Source of the DNA: Rhodoligotrophos appendicifer
GTDB lineage: Bacteria > Pseudomonadota > Alphaproteobacteria > Rhizobiales > Im1
Length of the DNA stretch: 64,000 nt
Direction of reading: 5' to 3'
Assembly: GCF_007474605.1 (NCBI RefSeq)
Contig: NZ_VHKL01000009.1
Coordinates: 248,001 to 312,000 of the forward strand
Positions 40,061 through 48,310 of the stretch are shown piece after piece. A program made the translations under genes and the position numbers. Numbering within the stretch: position 1 is the first letter of the stretch; every line of letters begins with the position of its first letter. Below the pieces are notes generated by a model. That model was not told where the DNA came from, did no database searches, and worked only from the letters and a program-made list of their open reading frames with translations.

Positions 40061-43000
40061 CTATTCCGCGACTTCGGCGGCGGCTCTGATCAGTGATTGG
40101 GCGATGAGGGCTCGCAGCGAAGCCGGCCGCAGAGGTTTGGTGAGATAGCCGACATCGAGGTCGGTTGCGCGCGACTGGAGGATCCGCGAGCGGTCCGCCG
40201 TGATCAGGACGGCTGGGAGCTTCTGCTGCGCCTTTCTCCGCAGTCTTTCGATGAGGGCAAGACCCGTATCCTGCTGCAGGTGATAATCTGCCAGGATGAT
40301 GTCGACCCGGATATCCTCCCTGATCCAGGCCATCGCCTCCTCGGCGTCCTTCGCGATCATCACCTGGCAGCCCCAGGCGGAAAGGAGGCTTTCCATGCCT
40401 TCGAGGATGGCGGCCTCATTGTCGATGCAGAGGACGCTGATCCCGTTCAGATGCGCCGTGGGGATGCGCGGCAGCCTGACCTTGGGCGCCTGAGACGCCC
40501 GGCCTGTGGTTGGCAAATGGATGGCGAAGACCGAACCCCGCCCGATCTTGGATCGGACGTCCAGGCTATGGCCCAGGACATTGACGATGCGTTCGACGAT
40601 GGACAATCCCAACCCAAGCCCCGGCACGTCGCCGGCTGTGCTGTCGAGCCGCTGGAACTCTTGGAAGATGACCTTGAGCTTGGAGTCGGGAATGCCCGGC
40701 CCGGAATCATGGACTTCGATGGCCACGCCTCCGCCATGTTGACGACAGCCGACGACCAGCCCCCCCGACTGCGTGTACTTGATGCCGTTGGAAACGAGAT
40801 TCTGCAGCGCCCGTCTCAGGAGACGCCTGTCCGATTGCACCGTGAGGCTTGTCGCGACGAAGGTCAGCTTCAGCCCCTTCTCTGTCGCCACCGGCCCGAA
40901 CTCCACCTCGAGGGCCTTGAACAGTTCGTCCAATTGGAAGGAGGTGAGGTCCGGCTTCATCGCGCCTGCATCGAGACGGGAAATGTCCAGGAGAGCCGAC
41001 AGAATTTCCTCGACCGCCTCCAGCGACGCGTCGATGTTGCGAATGAGCTGCTTGTCGACGGTTCGCCGGTTACGCTCCACCAGGCTTGAGGTGTAGAGCC
41101 GCGCGGCATTGAGGGGCTGTAGGATGTCATGGCTTGCCGCTGCGATGAACCGTGTCTTGCCGAGATTGGCGGCCTCGGCCTCGGCCTTCGCCCGCCCGTA
41201 TTCGCTGTTCAGGGCCAGCAATTCGACAGTCCGCTCCTGGACTCGCCGCTCGAGGCTCTCATTGGCCTTTTGCAGCGCCTCGGACGCTTTCTCGCGCTCT
41301 GTGATGTCCGCGAACGTCACTACGATGCCGCCATCCGGCATCAGGTTGGATCGTGCCTCGATGATCGTTCCGGACCTCATCCTCTCCTGATAGGGAGCGC
41401 GCGTGACGATGAGATTGTTGATACGCCGCGTGACGGCTTTTTCCGGATCCTCGCTACCGAGATCGGCCCGCACGATGATTGTTCTGGCGATCTCGTGGAT
41501 CGGTATGCCGATCCTTTCCATGTCCTCCGGCAGTTCCAGCAGCAGGCCGAACTGGCGATTCCAGCAGATCAGGCTCAGATCACGGTCGAAGACCGCAATC
41601 CCCTGGCGGACGTGGTCGATGGCCGACTGCAGCAGGTCTCTATTGTACTGGATCGCCGCCGAGGCATCGTCCAGGAGCCGCATGGCGCCCCGGGTATTGC
41701 CGCTGAAGCGCTGAAGCATGAGCGACAGGACGAGACGCGAAGATGCCGCCCCGACCGCGCTGGCCAGCACATGTTCCGAAAAGCGAAGCAATCGGATGTC
41801 GGCTTCCGCATGATCGTCGAGAGCGATGTTTCGGCTGCTGGCGAATTCGGCGAAGGATCGATCCGTGCGTTCCACTCCGAGATAGCGGGCCACCGTCCGC
41901 CGGACGTCTCCGACCGAGACGGCTGTCCGCCAAAGCCGGAAGCTCGGGGTCGCCACGGATCGCTCGCTGGAGACGAAAATGCTCGCCTGCAGGCGTTCGA
42001 TCGGCTGCGGCAGCGTCAGCAGCGACACCGAGACATAAGCCGTGATGTTTAGCAGCAGGCTCCAGAAGACGCCGTGGGCGAGGGGTTCGAACTCCAGGTT
42101 GAACAAAAACTCTGGTCGCAGCAGCGCGATGTCGAACGGCCCGTGCTCGAGGATCATGGGGGAGAACCAGCCGGAATTGACGAGCGCTGGCAGGAGCAAG
42201 GTGTAGCCCCACATGAAGGTGCCGACGAGCACGCCGGCCATTGCGCCTTTGGCGGTCGCCCTGCGCCAGATCAGTCCGATGAAGAAGGCAGGCGCGAACT
42301 GAGCGATCGCTGCGAAGGACAGCAGGCCGATATCGGCGAGAGCGAACGAGTTGCCGATCATCCGGTGAAACACGTAGCCCAGCGCCATGATGATCAGGAT
42401 CGCTCCCCGCCGGATCATGAGGAGCACGGCTCCCATGTCGTCGACGCTCTGAGAGTTTCGCTCCTGCCTCTTCAGCAGCAGGGGAACAGCGATGTTGTTG
42501 CTGACCATGATGGACAGGGCGAGCGATGCGACGATCACCATTGCCGTTGCGGCAGAAAGCCCTCCGATGAAAGCGATCAGTGTGAAGATCGGCGCTCCTG
42601 CAGCGACAGGAAGAGCAAGCACGAAGCTGTCGGCATTCGTCGCCCCGACGCCGAATGTGAGCAGTCCTGCGATCGCGATGGGAACGACGAAAATGTTGAT
42701 GGCGACCAGATAGAGGGGAAACAACCAGGCTGCCCTTTTCACGTCGGACAGGCTGGTATTCTCGACGACGGTCACATGGAACTGGCGGGGAAGCAGGATG
42801 ACGGCAAGGGTCGACAGCAGGGTCATCGTGATCCAGCGCCCGCCTTCGAAGCCCCGCGTGAGCAGCCCCTCGATCTCGGGATGGTGCGAGACGGCCTCGA
42901 TCATCGAGCCTACTCCCCCCATCATGCCGAACACGATGAAGCTGCCGACCAGGAGGAAGGCAATCAGCTTCACCACCGACTCGAGAGCGATTGCCGCGAT

Positions 43001-43582
43001 GACCCCGTCCTGGTGCTCCGTGGCATCGATATGTCGTGTGCCGAAGAGCATCGTGAATGCCGCCATGGCGATGGCGACGACCAGTGCGAGGTCGCCGATC
43101 ACGGGGATCCCGAGAACGCCATCGGTCTCGGAACCGGAAATCGCGAGCAGCGTGGTCAGCGAATTGGCGACGGCCTTGAGTTGCAGGGAGATGTAGGGAA
43201 TGACGCCGAGAACCGCGACCGCCGAGACGGCAGCGCCGAGAGCTTGGTTCTTTCCGTAGCGGGCCGCGATGAAATCGGCGATCGAGGTAATGTTGTGCCG
43301 TTTTGCCAGGTCGACGATGTGCCGGATGATGGGCCACCCAAGCGCAAAGACGATGATGGGCCCGATATAGATGGGCAGGAACTCGAAACCCGTGCGGGCC
43401 GAGAGGCCGACGCTGCCGTAGAAGGTCCAGGAGGTGCAATACACGCCGAGGCTGAGGGCATAGACCAGCGGACGTGGTGTCCCCTGCCGGCGCTTACGGA
43501 CCCGGTCGTAGTAGCTGGCCACCGCGAACAAGGCCCCGAGATAGCCCAGTGCCACGGCAATGATGGTCCAGCTGTTAAACAT
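40061..43582 (-). CDS. sodium/solute symporter-histidine kinase-receiver hybrid, CrbS/MxtR-like
   Basis: A 1173-residue sensor. Residues 1 to about 600 form an SSS/PutP-like symporter domain of 12-13 helices (SVGLSARTGFEFLPIYIGP; DFIAARYGK). A PAS domain follows (DHVRQGIAVFDRDLSLICWNRQF), a coiled coil, then HisKA with H818 in ASHDILQPLNA, HATPase_c (N-box LVSNGIKYT, GPGIPD, GLGLGLSIV) and a C-terminal receiver with phospho-acceptor D1099 in LADYHLQQDTG. The layout is that of CrbS/MxtR, which senses acetate-related signals and controls acetyl-CoA synthetase genes with a LuxR-type partner; such a regulator lies at 45995-46648. The start at ATG 43582 matches the family; TTG 43624 is possible. 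Confidence 0.88.
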   Translation of the reverse strand: MFNSWTIIAVALGYLGALFAVASYYDRVRKRRQGTPRPLVYALSLGVYCTSWTFYGSVGLSARTGFEFLPIYIGPIIVFALGWPIIRHIVDLAKRHNITSIADFIAARYGKNQALGAAVSAVAVLGVIPYISLQLKAVANSLTTLLAISGSETDGVLGIPVIGDLALVVAIAMAAFTMLFGTRHIDATEHQDGVIAAIALESVVKLIAFLLVGSFIVFGMMGGVGSMIEAVSHHPEIEGLLTRGFEGGRWITMTLLSTLAVILLPRQFHVTVVENTSLSDVKRAAWLFPLYLVAINIFVVPIAIAGLLTFGVGATNADSFVLALPVAAGAPIFTLIAFIGGLSAATAMVIVASLALSIMVSNNIAVPLLLKRQERNSQSVDDMGAVLLMIRRGAILIIMALGYVFHRMIGNSFALADIGLLSFAAIAQFAPAFFIGLIWRRATAKGAMAGVLVGTFMWGYTLLLPALVNSGWFSPMILEHGPFDIALLRPEFLFNLEFEPLAHGVFWSLLLNITAYVSVSLLTLPQPIERLQASIFVSSERSVATPSFRLWRTAVSVGDVRRTVARYLGVERTDRSFAEFASSRNIALDDHAEADIRLLRFSEHVLASAVGAASSRLVLSLMLQRFSGNTRGAMRLLDDASAAIQYNRDLLQSAIDHVRQGIAVFDRDLSLICWNRQFGLLLELPEDMERIGIPIHEIARTIIVRADLGSEDPEKAVTRRINNLIVTRAPYQERMRSGTIIEARSNLMPDGGIVVTFADITEREKASEALQKANESLERRVQERTVELLALNSEYGRAKAEAEAANLGKTRFIAAASHDILQPLNAARLYTSSLVERNRRTVDKQLIRNIDASLEAVEEILSALLDISRLDAGAMKPDLTSFQLDELFKALEVEFGPVATEKGLKLTFVATSLTVQSDRRLLRRALQNLVSNGIKYTQSGGLVVGCRQHGGGVAIEVHDSGPGIPDSKLKVIFQEFQRLDSTAGDVPGLGLGLSIVERIVNVLGHSLDVRSKIGRGSVFAIHLPTTGRASQAPKVRLPRIPTAHLNGISVLCIDNEAAILEGMESLLSAWGCQVMIAKDAEEAMAWIREDIRVDIILADYHLQQDTGLALIERLRRKAQQKLPAVLITADRSRILQSRATDLDVGYLTKPLRPASLRALIAQSLIRAAAEVAE

Positions 43583-43769
43583 CGCCGGCGCCTTGGCCTT
43601 CGATCTTTGACGTCTCGCTGTCAATTCGGCGCGGAGGAGATCCCGCAGGGCTGAGGTTCATTGCCATTGTCCATAGGCGGAGGTGATGTTCCATGGCATC
43701 ATTCTCCGGAAACAAAGCACTTGTTTCTTCTAATGCAGTCGTACGACGAGCGCCGAAGGAGTTTTGCGC

Positions 43770-44207
43770 ATGGCAGGCGTCATTCAGGAATTCAAGGAAT
43801 TTGCAGTCAAGGGCAATGTCGTGGACATGGCCATCGGCATCATCATCGGAGCATCATTCACCACGATCGTGAAGTCGCTGGTGGACGACATCTTCATGCC
43901 CATCGTTGGCCTCTTGACCGGCGGCGTCGACTTCACCGATTTCTTCATAACCCTCAAAGGCGCTGGCGAATACCCAACATTGGCGGCGGCAAGAGCTGCT
44001 GGAGCGGTGACGATCAACCTGGGCCTTTTCATCAATGCGTGCATCGCCTTTCTGATCGTTGCCTGGATCATGTTCATGGTGGTCAAGGCGATGAACCGGC
44101 TTCAGCGCAAGGCTGAGGCAGGAACCGCCGACGTACCGCCGCCTCGCCAGGAAGTCCTGCTTGAAGAGATCCGTGACGCCCTCGTCCGCAACTCGACCCG
44201 CCCCTGA
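43770..44207 (+). CDS. mscL: large-conductance mechanosensitive channel
   Basis: A 145-residue MscL of normal length: N-terminal amphipathic helix [16 protein letters not shown], first membrane helix with the gating-pore pattern [18 protein letters not shown], second helix [24 protein letters not shown], and a charged C-terminal bundle with [16 protein letters not shown]. It releases osmolytes on hypo-osmotic shock. AAGGAG lies 8 nt before ATG 43770. A second start with a near-perfect ribosome site lies upstream in another frame (ATG 43693). Confidence 0.97.
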   Translation: MAGVIQEFKEFAVKGNVVDMAIGIIIGASFTTIVKSLVDDIFMPIVGLLTGGVDFTDFFITLKGAGEYPTLAAARAAGAVTINLGLFINACIAFLIVAWIMFMVVKAMNRLQRKAEAGTADVPPPRQEVLLEEIRDALVRNSTRP

Positions 44208-44352
44208 CTGCCTTTGAGTTCGGCTGGTGACTTGACACCGTCTGAACAAGGCTCTCCGCAGCGTTCACCTCTCATGCTTTCTGCTGAGGGGTGACCATCT
44301 TCCCCGCAGGCGGGACTTGCCGTATGGAGTGCAAATCTCCACGGAGGCCCCC

Positions 44353-44766
44353 ATGACGCCGCAACCGATCAGTTCCATTCTGGAAAACCGCTTCACCTTT
44401 CTCATCGCCCGCGTCCTCCTCACTCTGCCGTTCTGGGCGAGCGGTCTGTCTAAATTGATCATGTTTGACCAGGGCGTGGCCGAAATGGAGCATTTTGGCT
44501 TCACCCCGGGAGTTGTTTTCAATGTTGCCGTCATCGTCACCCAGCTCGGAGGCTCTCTTCTGGTGATCCTCAATCGTGCCACCTGGCTCGGCGCAGGCGC
44601 TCTGGCTGTGTTCACGGCCCTGACCATCCTTCTGGTTCATACCTTCTGGAACGAGGAGGGAGAGGCGGCCATGATATCGATGTTTTTCGCGCTGGAGCAT
44701 ATCTCGGTGATCGGCGGCCTGATATTGGTGTCGATCCTCGCGCAGAGGGACTCCCTCACATCCTAG
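44353..44766 (+). CDS. DoxX family membrane protein
   Basis: A 137-residue protein with four hydrophobic segments and DoxX signatures: LIARVLLTLPFWASGLSKLI near the start and FTALTILLVHTFWN. The family is linked to quinone-related membrane oxidoreductases but is poorly defined. GGAGG stands 6 nt before ATG 44353, which I prefer to the frame start at 44317. Followed after 11 nt by the aminotransferase, so the two may be co-transcribed. Confidence 0.85.
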   Translation: MTPQPISSILENRFTFLIARVLLTLPFWASGLSKLIMFDQGVAEMEHFGFTPGVVFNVAVIVTQLGGSLLVILNRATWLGAGALAVFTALTILLVHTFWNEEGEAAMISMFFALEHISVIGGLILVSILAQRDSLTS

Positions 44767-44777
44767 GACCTCATTTG

Positions 44778-45998
44778 ATGCAGAACGAAGGGGCTTCGCA
44801 GATGGACGCGATCCGTGGCTCCGTGAAGGATGAGCCGGAAAGCGGAATCATGACGCCGATCAATTATGGCTTCGGCCGGCAAGGATTGATCCCTCTTTGG
44901 TCTGGGGAAGGCAGCCTGCCGACGCCGGCCTTCATCAGTGAAGCCTGCAACGCGAGCCTCACCAGGGGCGAGACCTTCTACACGTGGCAGCGCGGGATCC
45001 CGGAACTGCGCCAGGCGCTGGCAACCTATCACCAACGGCTCTATCGCAAGGACTTCTCGCCGGAGAATTTCTTTGTCACCGGCGGGGGCATGCAATCGAT
45101 CCAATTGGCGATGCAGATCCTCACGGGTGAGGGTGACGAAGTCATCATCCCCACGCCCGCCTGGCCGAATTATGCGGCACCCCTGCGGCTCAAGGGCGCC
45201 CGCCCGGTCGAGATCCCCATGACCTATGCGGCAACCGGCTGGAGCCTTGATCTCGATCATCTTTTCGACGCTGTCACCGAGCGGACGAAGGTGATTGTCC
45301 TCAATACGCCGAGCAACCCGTTGGGCTGGGTCGCCACCTTGGAGGATCTCGTTGCCATCCGCGACATGGCGCGCAGCCGCGGGCTCTGGATCGTTTCCGA
45401 TGAGGTCTATTCCCGTTTCTACTTCTCTGCCGGCGGCACCAGTTCCTTGCCCCCCTCCTTCATCGATGTGTGCGACATGGAGGAGCGCTTGATCATGGCC
45501 AACACCTTCTCCAAGAACTGGGCCATGACCGGCTGGCGTGTAGGCTGGATGTCAGCACCGAAGCTTTTGGGCGATGCGATAGAAAACCTCATCCAGTACA
45601 ACACGTCGGGCACGGCTGCCTTCATGCAGCATGGCTGTATAAAGGCTCTCGAAGATGGCGAAGAGTTCTTGGCGCAGCAGATCGCCCTGGCCCGTGCGAA
45701 TAGAGACTTCGTCTCGCGCCGGTTGTCTGAGATCGACGGCATCGATTTCGCCATGCCGGAAGGCGCTTTCTATTTGTTCTTCAAGGTCGAGGGGATGCAG
45801 GACTCCATGGCAGCGTCCCTGAGGATCATCGACGAGGCGGGCGTCGGGCTGGCGCCTGGCTCTGCCTTTGGCCCGGGCGGCGAGGGATTCATGCGCATCT
45901 GCCTGCTGCGCGAGCGGCATCACACCGAGGAGGCGACGGGCCGCTTGGTGCGCTGGTTTAAGAACACCTGGTTCGGGAGCAGATCCGGCCGAGCTTAG
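44778..45998 (+). CDS. class I/II PLP-dependent aminotransferase
   Basis: A 406-residue fold-type I aminotransferase. The PLP lysine is in NTFSKNWAMTGWRVGW; other landmarks are VTGGGMQSIQLAMQIL (phosphate-binding turn), PTPAWPNYAAPL, LNTPSNPLGWV, WIVSDEVYSRF and the C-terminal RICLLRE arginine for substrate carboxylate. The donor amino acid cannot be assigned (aspartate/aromatic/alanine group). ATG 44778 is preceded by AGGA at 9 nt. The stop overlaps that of the convergent response regulator by 4 nt. Confidence 0.9.
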   Translation: MQNEGASQMDAIRGSVKDEPESGIMTPINYGFGRQGLIPLWSGEGSLPTPAFISEACNASLTRGETFYTWQRGIPELRQALATYHQRLYRKDFSPENFFVTGGGMQSIQLAMQILTGEGDEVIIPTPAWPNYAAPLRLKGARPVEIPMTYAATGWSLDLDHLFDAVTERTKVIVLNTPSNPLGWVATLEDLVAIRDMARSRGLWIVSDEVYSRFYFSAGGTSSLPPSFIDVCDMEERLIMANTFSKNWAMTGWRVGWMSAPKLLGDAIENLIQYNTSGTAAFMQHGCIKALEDGEEFLAQQIALARANRDFVSRRLSEIDGIDFAMPEGAFYLFFKVEGMQDSMAASLRIIDEAGVGLAPGSAFGPGGEGFMRICLLRERHHTEEATGRLVRWFKNTWFGSRSGRA

Positions 45999-46648
45999 CT
46001 GTCGTAGCTGCGGTCGCCGTCGATCCTGCCCGCTGCGATGACCGCCTGCGTCCGGCTCTCCACGCCCAGCTTTTGCAGCACCGCTGAGACATGTGCCTTG
46101 ACGGTTGCCTCGGAGACTCCGAGCCCATAGGCGATCTGCTTGTTGAGCAATCCCTCCCGCAGCATCATGAGAACTCTGACCTGCTGCGGCGTTAATGTCG
46201 CGATTTTCCGGGCGATCTCATCAGTTTCGTGATCGGAGCTGCCGCTTCCTGCGATGTCGGCCGGCAACCAGATCTCGCCTTTGAGCACTTCGGCCACGGC
46301 GGCCCTGATGACACCGACCGGGGTTGATTTCGGCACGAAGCCTGACGCGCCGAGATCGATCGCGCGCCGCATCACCGGCGGCTCCTCCGTGGCGGACACC
46401 ACGATGGTGGGTGTATCCGGAAACTGCGCCCTGAGGAATGCCAGGCCCGCCAATCCCTGGACCCCGGGCATCTTCAGGTCGAGCAGGACCAGATCGAACG
46501 GTCCGGCGCCCTCCAGGATCGTGATGACCTCGTCGAGGGAACCGGCTTCCGTGATGTCGACATTTTCATAGGATGCTGCCAGGGACTGCCGCAAAGCATC
46601 GCGAAACAGGGGATGATCGTCTGCTATGATGAACCGATAGGAGGGCAT
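45995..46648 (-). CDS. LuxR/NarL-family response regulator, CrbR/ErdR-like
   Basis: A 217-residue regulator. The receiver (1-125) has the acidic pair in ADDHPLF, phospho-acceptor D57 (VLLDLKMPG), Thr/Ser switch in VVSATEE and K in FVPKSTP. The LuxR HTH (about 150-210) reads LTPQQVRVLMMLREGLLNKQ and ATVKAHVSAVLQKLGV. It resembles CrbR/ErdR, the partner of SSS-type kinases, and such a kinase lies 2.4 kb away. Start ATG 46648; an ATG at 46699 overlapping the YjbQ stop would add 17 residues and allow coupling. Confidence 0.88.
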   Translation of the reverse strand: MPSYRFIIADDHPLFRDALRQSLAASYENVDITEAGSLDEVITILEGAGPFDLVLLDLKMPGVQGLAGLAFLRAQFPDTPTIVVSATEEPPVMRRAIDLGASGFVPKSTPVGVIRAAVAEVLKGEIWLPADIAGSGSSDHETDEIARKIATLTPQQVRVLMMLREGLLNKQIAYGLGVSEATVKAHVSAVLQKLGVESRTQAVIAAGRIDGDRSYDS

Positions 46649-46695
46649 TATCTCGCTTTTCCGCTCCGCCTGACGCAGTGAGCCGGCGGCATCTC

Positions 46696-47157
46696 TCATC
46701 CTTTGTCCTCTATTGACCCTATGAAATGCAATGCAATTTCACGCTGATGCGGCTGATCGCGGTGCTCCATGACGTAAATCGCTTGCCAAGTTCCCAATGA
46801 CAGCGCTCCGCCGCTGACCGGCACCGAGAGGCTCGTCTGGGTCAGGGCTGATTTGATATGCGCGGGCATGTCGTCCGGGCCTTCCAAGTCATGGCGGTAA
46901 CGCGCGTCGCGGGGGGCCAATACATCGAAATGATCCAGGAGGTCCTTCCGGACGTCTGGATCTGTATTTTCCTGAACGATGAGCGAGGCCGATGTGTGTC
47001 GGATTACGACCGTAAGCAGCCCGTTAGCGGCCCCTGCCCCGCCGAGCCAATCGTTGATCCGGGAGGTGACGTCCACGATGCTCCGTCCACGCGTTGGAAT
47101 GACGAGCATGGACATCGCTTGTTTCAGCGGCACATCCTCTGATGATCTCACGGTCAA
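46696..47157 (-). CDS. YjbQ / UPF0047 family protein
   Basis: A 153-residue YjbQ-family protein (secondary thiamine-phosphate synthase activity has been reported for E. coli YjbQ). Conserved blocks are GLLTVVIRHTSASLIVQEN, MPAHIKSALTQTSLSVPV and VMEHRDQPHQREIALHF with metal-binding His and Glu. Length normal. It overlaps the upstream secreted coiled-coil gene by 4 nt, so these genes and the MerR regulator form one operon. Confidence 0.92.
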   Translation of the reverse strand: MTVRSSEDVPLKQAMSMLVIPTRGRSIVDVTSRINDWLGGAGAANGLLTVVIRHTSASLIVQENTDPDVRKDLLDHFDVLAPRDARYRHDLEGPDDMPAHIKSALTQTSLSVPVSGGALSLGTWQAIYVMEHRDQPHQREIALHFIGSIEDKG

Positions 47158-47615
47158 ATATCTTCGCCCGGCTTTTCTTTGAGTGTCTGGGTCAACGCGA
47201 AGAATCGACGGAACATGTCCTCGAAGAATCCCATGATCACGTTGAGCTGCTTTTCTGCCGGCTCCATCAGCTCTCCGACTGACTTTCCCCCGGCTTTTTC
47301 GAGTGCGCTTATTCTTGTTTTGAGTTCAGCATTTTCCTTTCGGAGTTCCTCGATTTCGCTCCTGAGGCTCGCGGTATCATCCTTGACGGGAGCACAGTCC
47401 ATTGCACCGTCGCGGCCCGAACATTTGAGAATGCCTCCAGTCTGCTGATCGAGGCGGATGAAGCCTCCGTCGGCCGTCTCTTCGATCGTGTAGCGCTTGG
47501 AGGAATCGACGAGTGTTTGTGCCTGTGAACTGAAGGAAATCATCAAAAAAGGAGCAATCGCAGCAACGATCGCCCCGCTCCTGAACCACTGCATTGGGCC
47601 TATCCACCTTGTCAT
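47154..47615 (-). CDS. secreted coiled-coil protein of unknown function
   Basis: A 153-residue protein with a Sec signal peptide (hydrophobic core GAIVAAIAPFLMISF, cleavage after SSQAQ). The mature part has a small domain with two cysteines (LKCSGRDGAMDC) and then a clear heptad coiled coil (LRSEIEELRKENAELKTRIS), ending in an amphipathic helix with several Phe. It is probably periplasmic. Start ATG 47615 gives a normal signal peptide; ATG 47675 overlaps the MerR stop and would give a long n-region. Conserved function unknown. Confidence 0.65.
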   Translation of the reverse strand: MTRWIGPMQWFRSGAIVAAIAPFLMISFSSQAQTLVDSSKRYTIEETADGGFIRLDQQTGGILKCSGRDGAMDCAPVKDDTASLRSEIEELRKENAELKTRISALEKAGGKSVGELMEPAEKQLNVIMGFFEDMFRRFFALTQTLKEKPGEDI

Positions 47616-47671
47616 GACAGCCACTGTAACGCGATGCCGAAGCAATGGGTTCAAATTCTCCAGGAAGGGCG

Positions 47672-48103
47672 TCATTCGGCTGCGTCAGCTCCTAAGCTTT
47701 TCTTTTCCTTGAGCATGCCCTCGACGATCGAACAGGTTCGTTCCAGTTCCGTGATGGTATCGTCGAGCTCTTTGCGCTGCTTCTTGAGGGTGTTTAATCG
47801 CCCCCGGAGTTTATCGGCCGCGACTTTCAGCTGTTCCGCATGCCCGTCTTTGAGATGATAAAGGTCAATGATCTCCTTTATTTCCTCGAGGGACAACCCG
47901 ACCCTCTTGCCCCGCAGGATCAGCTGAAGCCTCACCCGATCGCGCTGACTGAACAGCCTCGTCCAGCCTCTTTTGGCCGGAGCCAGCAAGCCCTTCTGCT
48001 CGTAGAATCTTAAAGTGCGTGGCGTGACGTCGAACTCGACGCACAGATCCGAAATGCTGAAAACCTTGCATCGCTCGGCTTGGGCAATGGGCGCCCTCGT
48101 CAT
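47672..48103 (-). CDS. MerR family transcriptional regulator
   Basis: A 143-residue MerR protein. The winged helix (about residues 14-75) reads FSISDLCVEFDVTPRTLRFYEQKGLL and TRLFSQRDRVRLQLILRGKRVGLSLEEIKEII; a long dimerisation coiled coil follows (about 85-125). No metal-binding cysteine cluster exists at the end (one Cys only), so it is not a MerR/CueR metal sensor. It resembles the LiuR-like group of Alphaproteobacteria. GGAGAGAAG precedes ATG 48103. First gene of the unit with the secreted protein and YjbQ. Confidence 0.87.
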   Translation of the reverse strand: MTRAPIAQAERCKVFSISDLCVEFDVTPRTLRFYEQKGLLAPAKRGWTRLFSQRDRVRLQLILRGKRVGLSLEEIKEIIDLYHLKDGHAEQLKVAADKLRGRLNTLKKQRKELDDTITELERTCSIVEGMLKEKKSLGADAAE

Positions 48104-48194
48104 ACGCGCTTCTCTCCATCCAGGGGTCGGTCCGCCGATGTGTTTGGGCAAGTTTTAACAAAAACCTTCAAGAGTGAGGGATCCGACGACTGAG

Positions 48195-48210
48195 TTAACT
48201 CATAATTTAC
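48195..48210 (+). promoter_or_regulatory. CtrA-like box upstream of the PodJ-like gene
   Basis: TTAAC-N6-TTTAC differs at one base from the CtrA consensus TTAAC-N6-TTAAC (TTAA-N7-TTAAC). It lies 100 bp before the PodJ-like start; podJ is a known member of the cell-cycle regulon in Caulobacter. A further GTTAAC occurs at about 48218. Confidence 0.45.
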
Positions 48211-48310
48211 CCAACTGGTTAACTTTTATCCAAGTGATTCCTGGGCTTCGGCATGGACACGCGCACGGTAATCCGCGCGCCCCCGAAGTCGAGTTTGTAG
48301 TGAGAGCACA

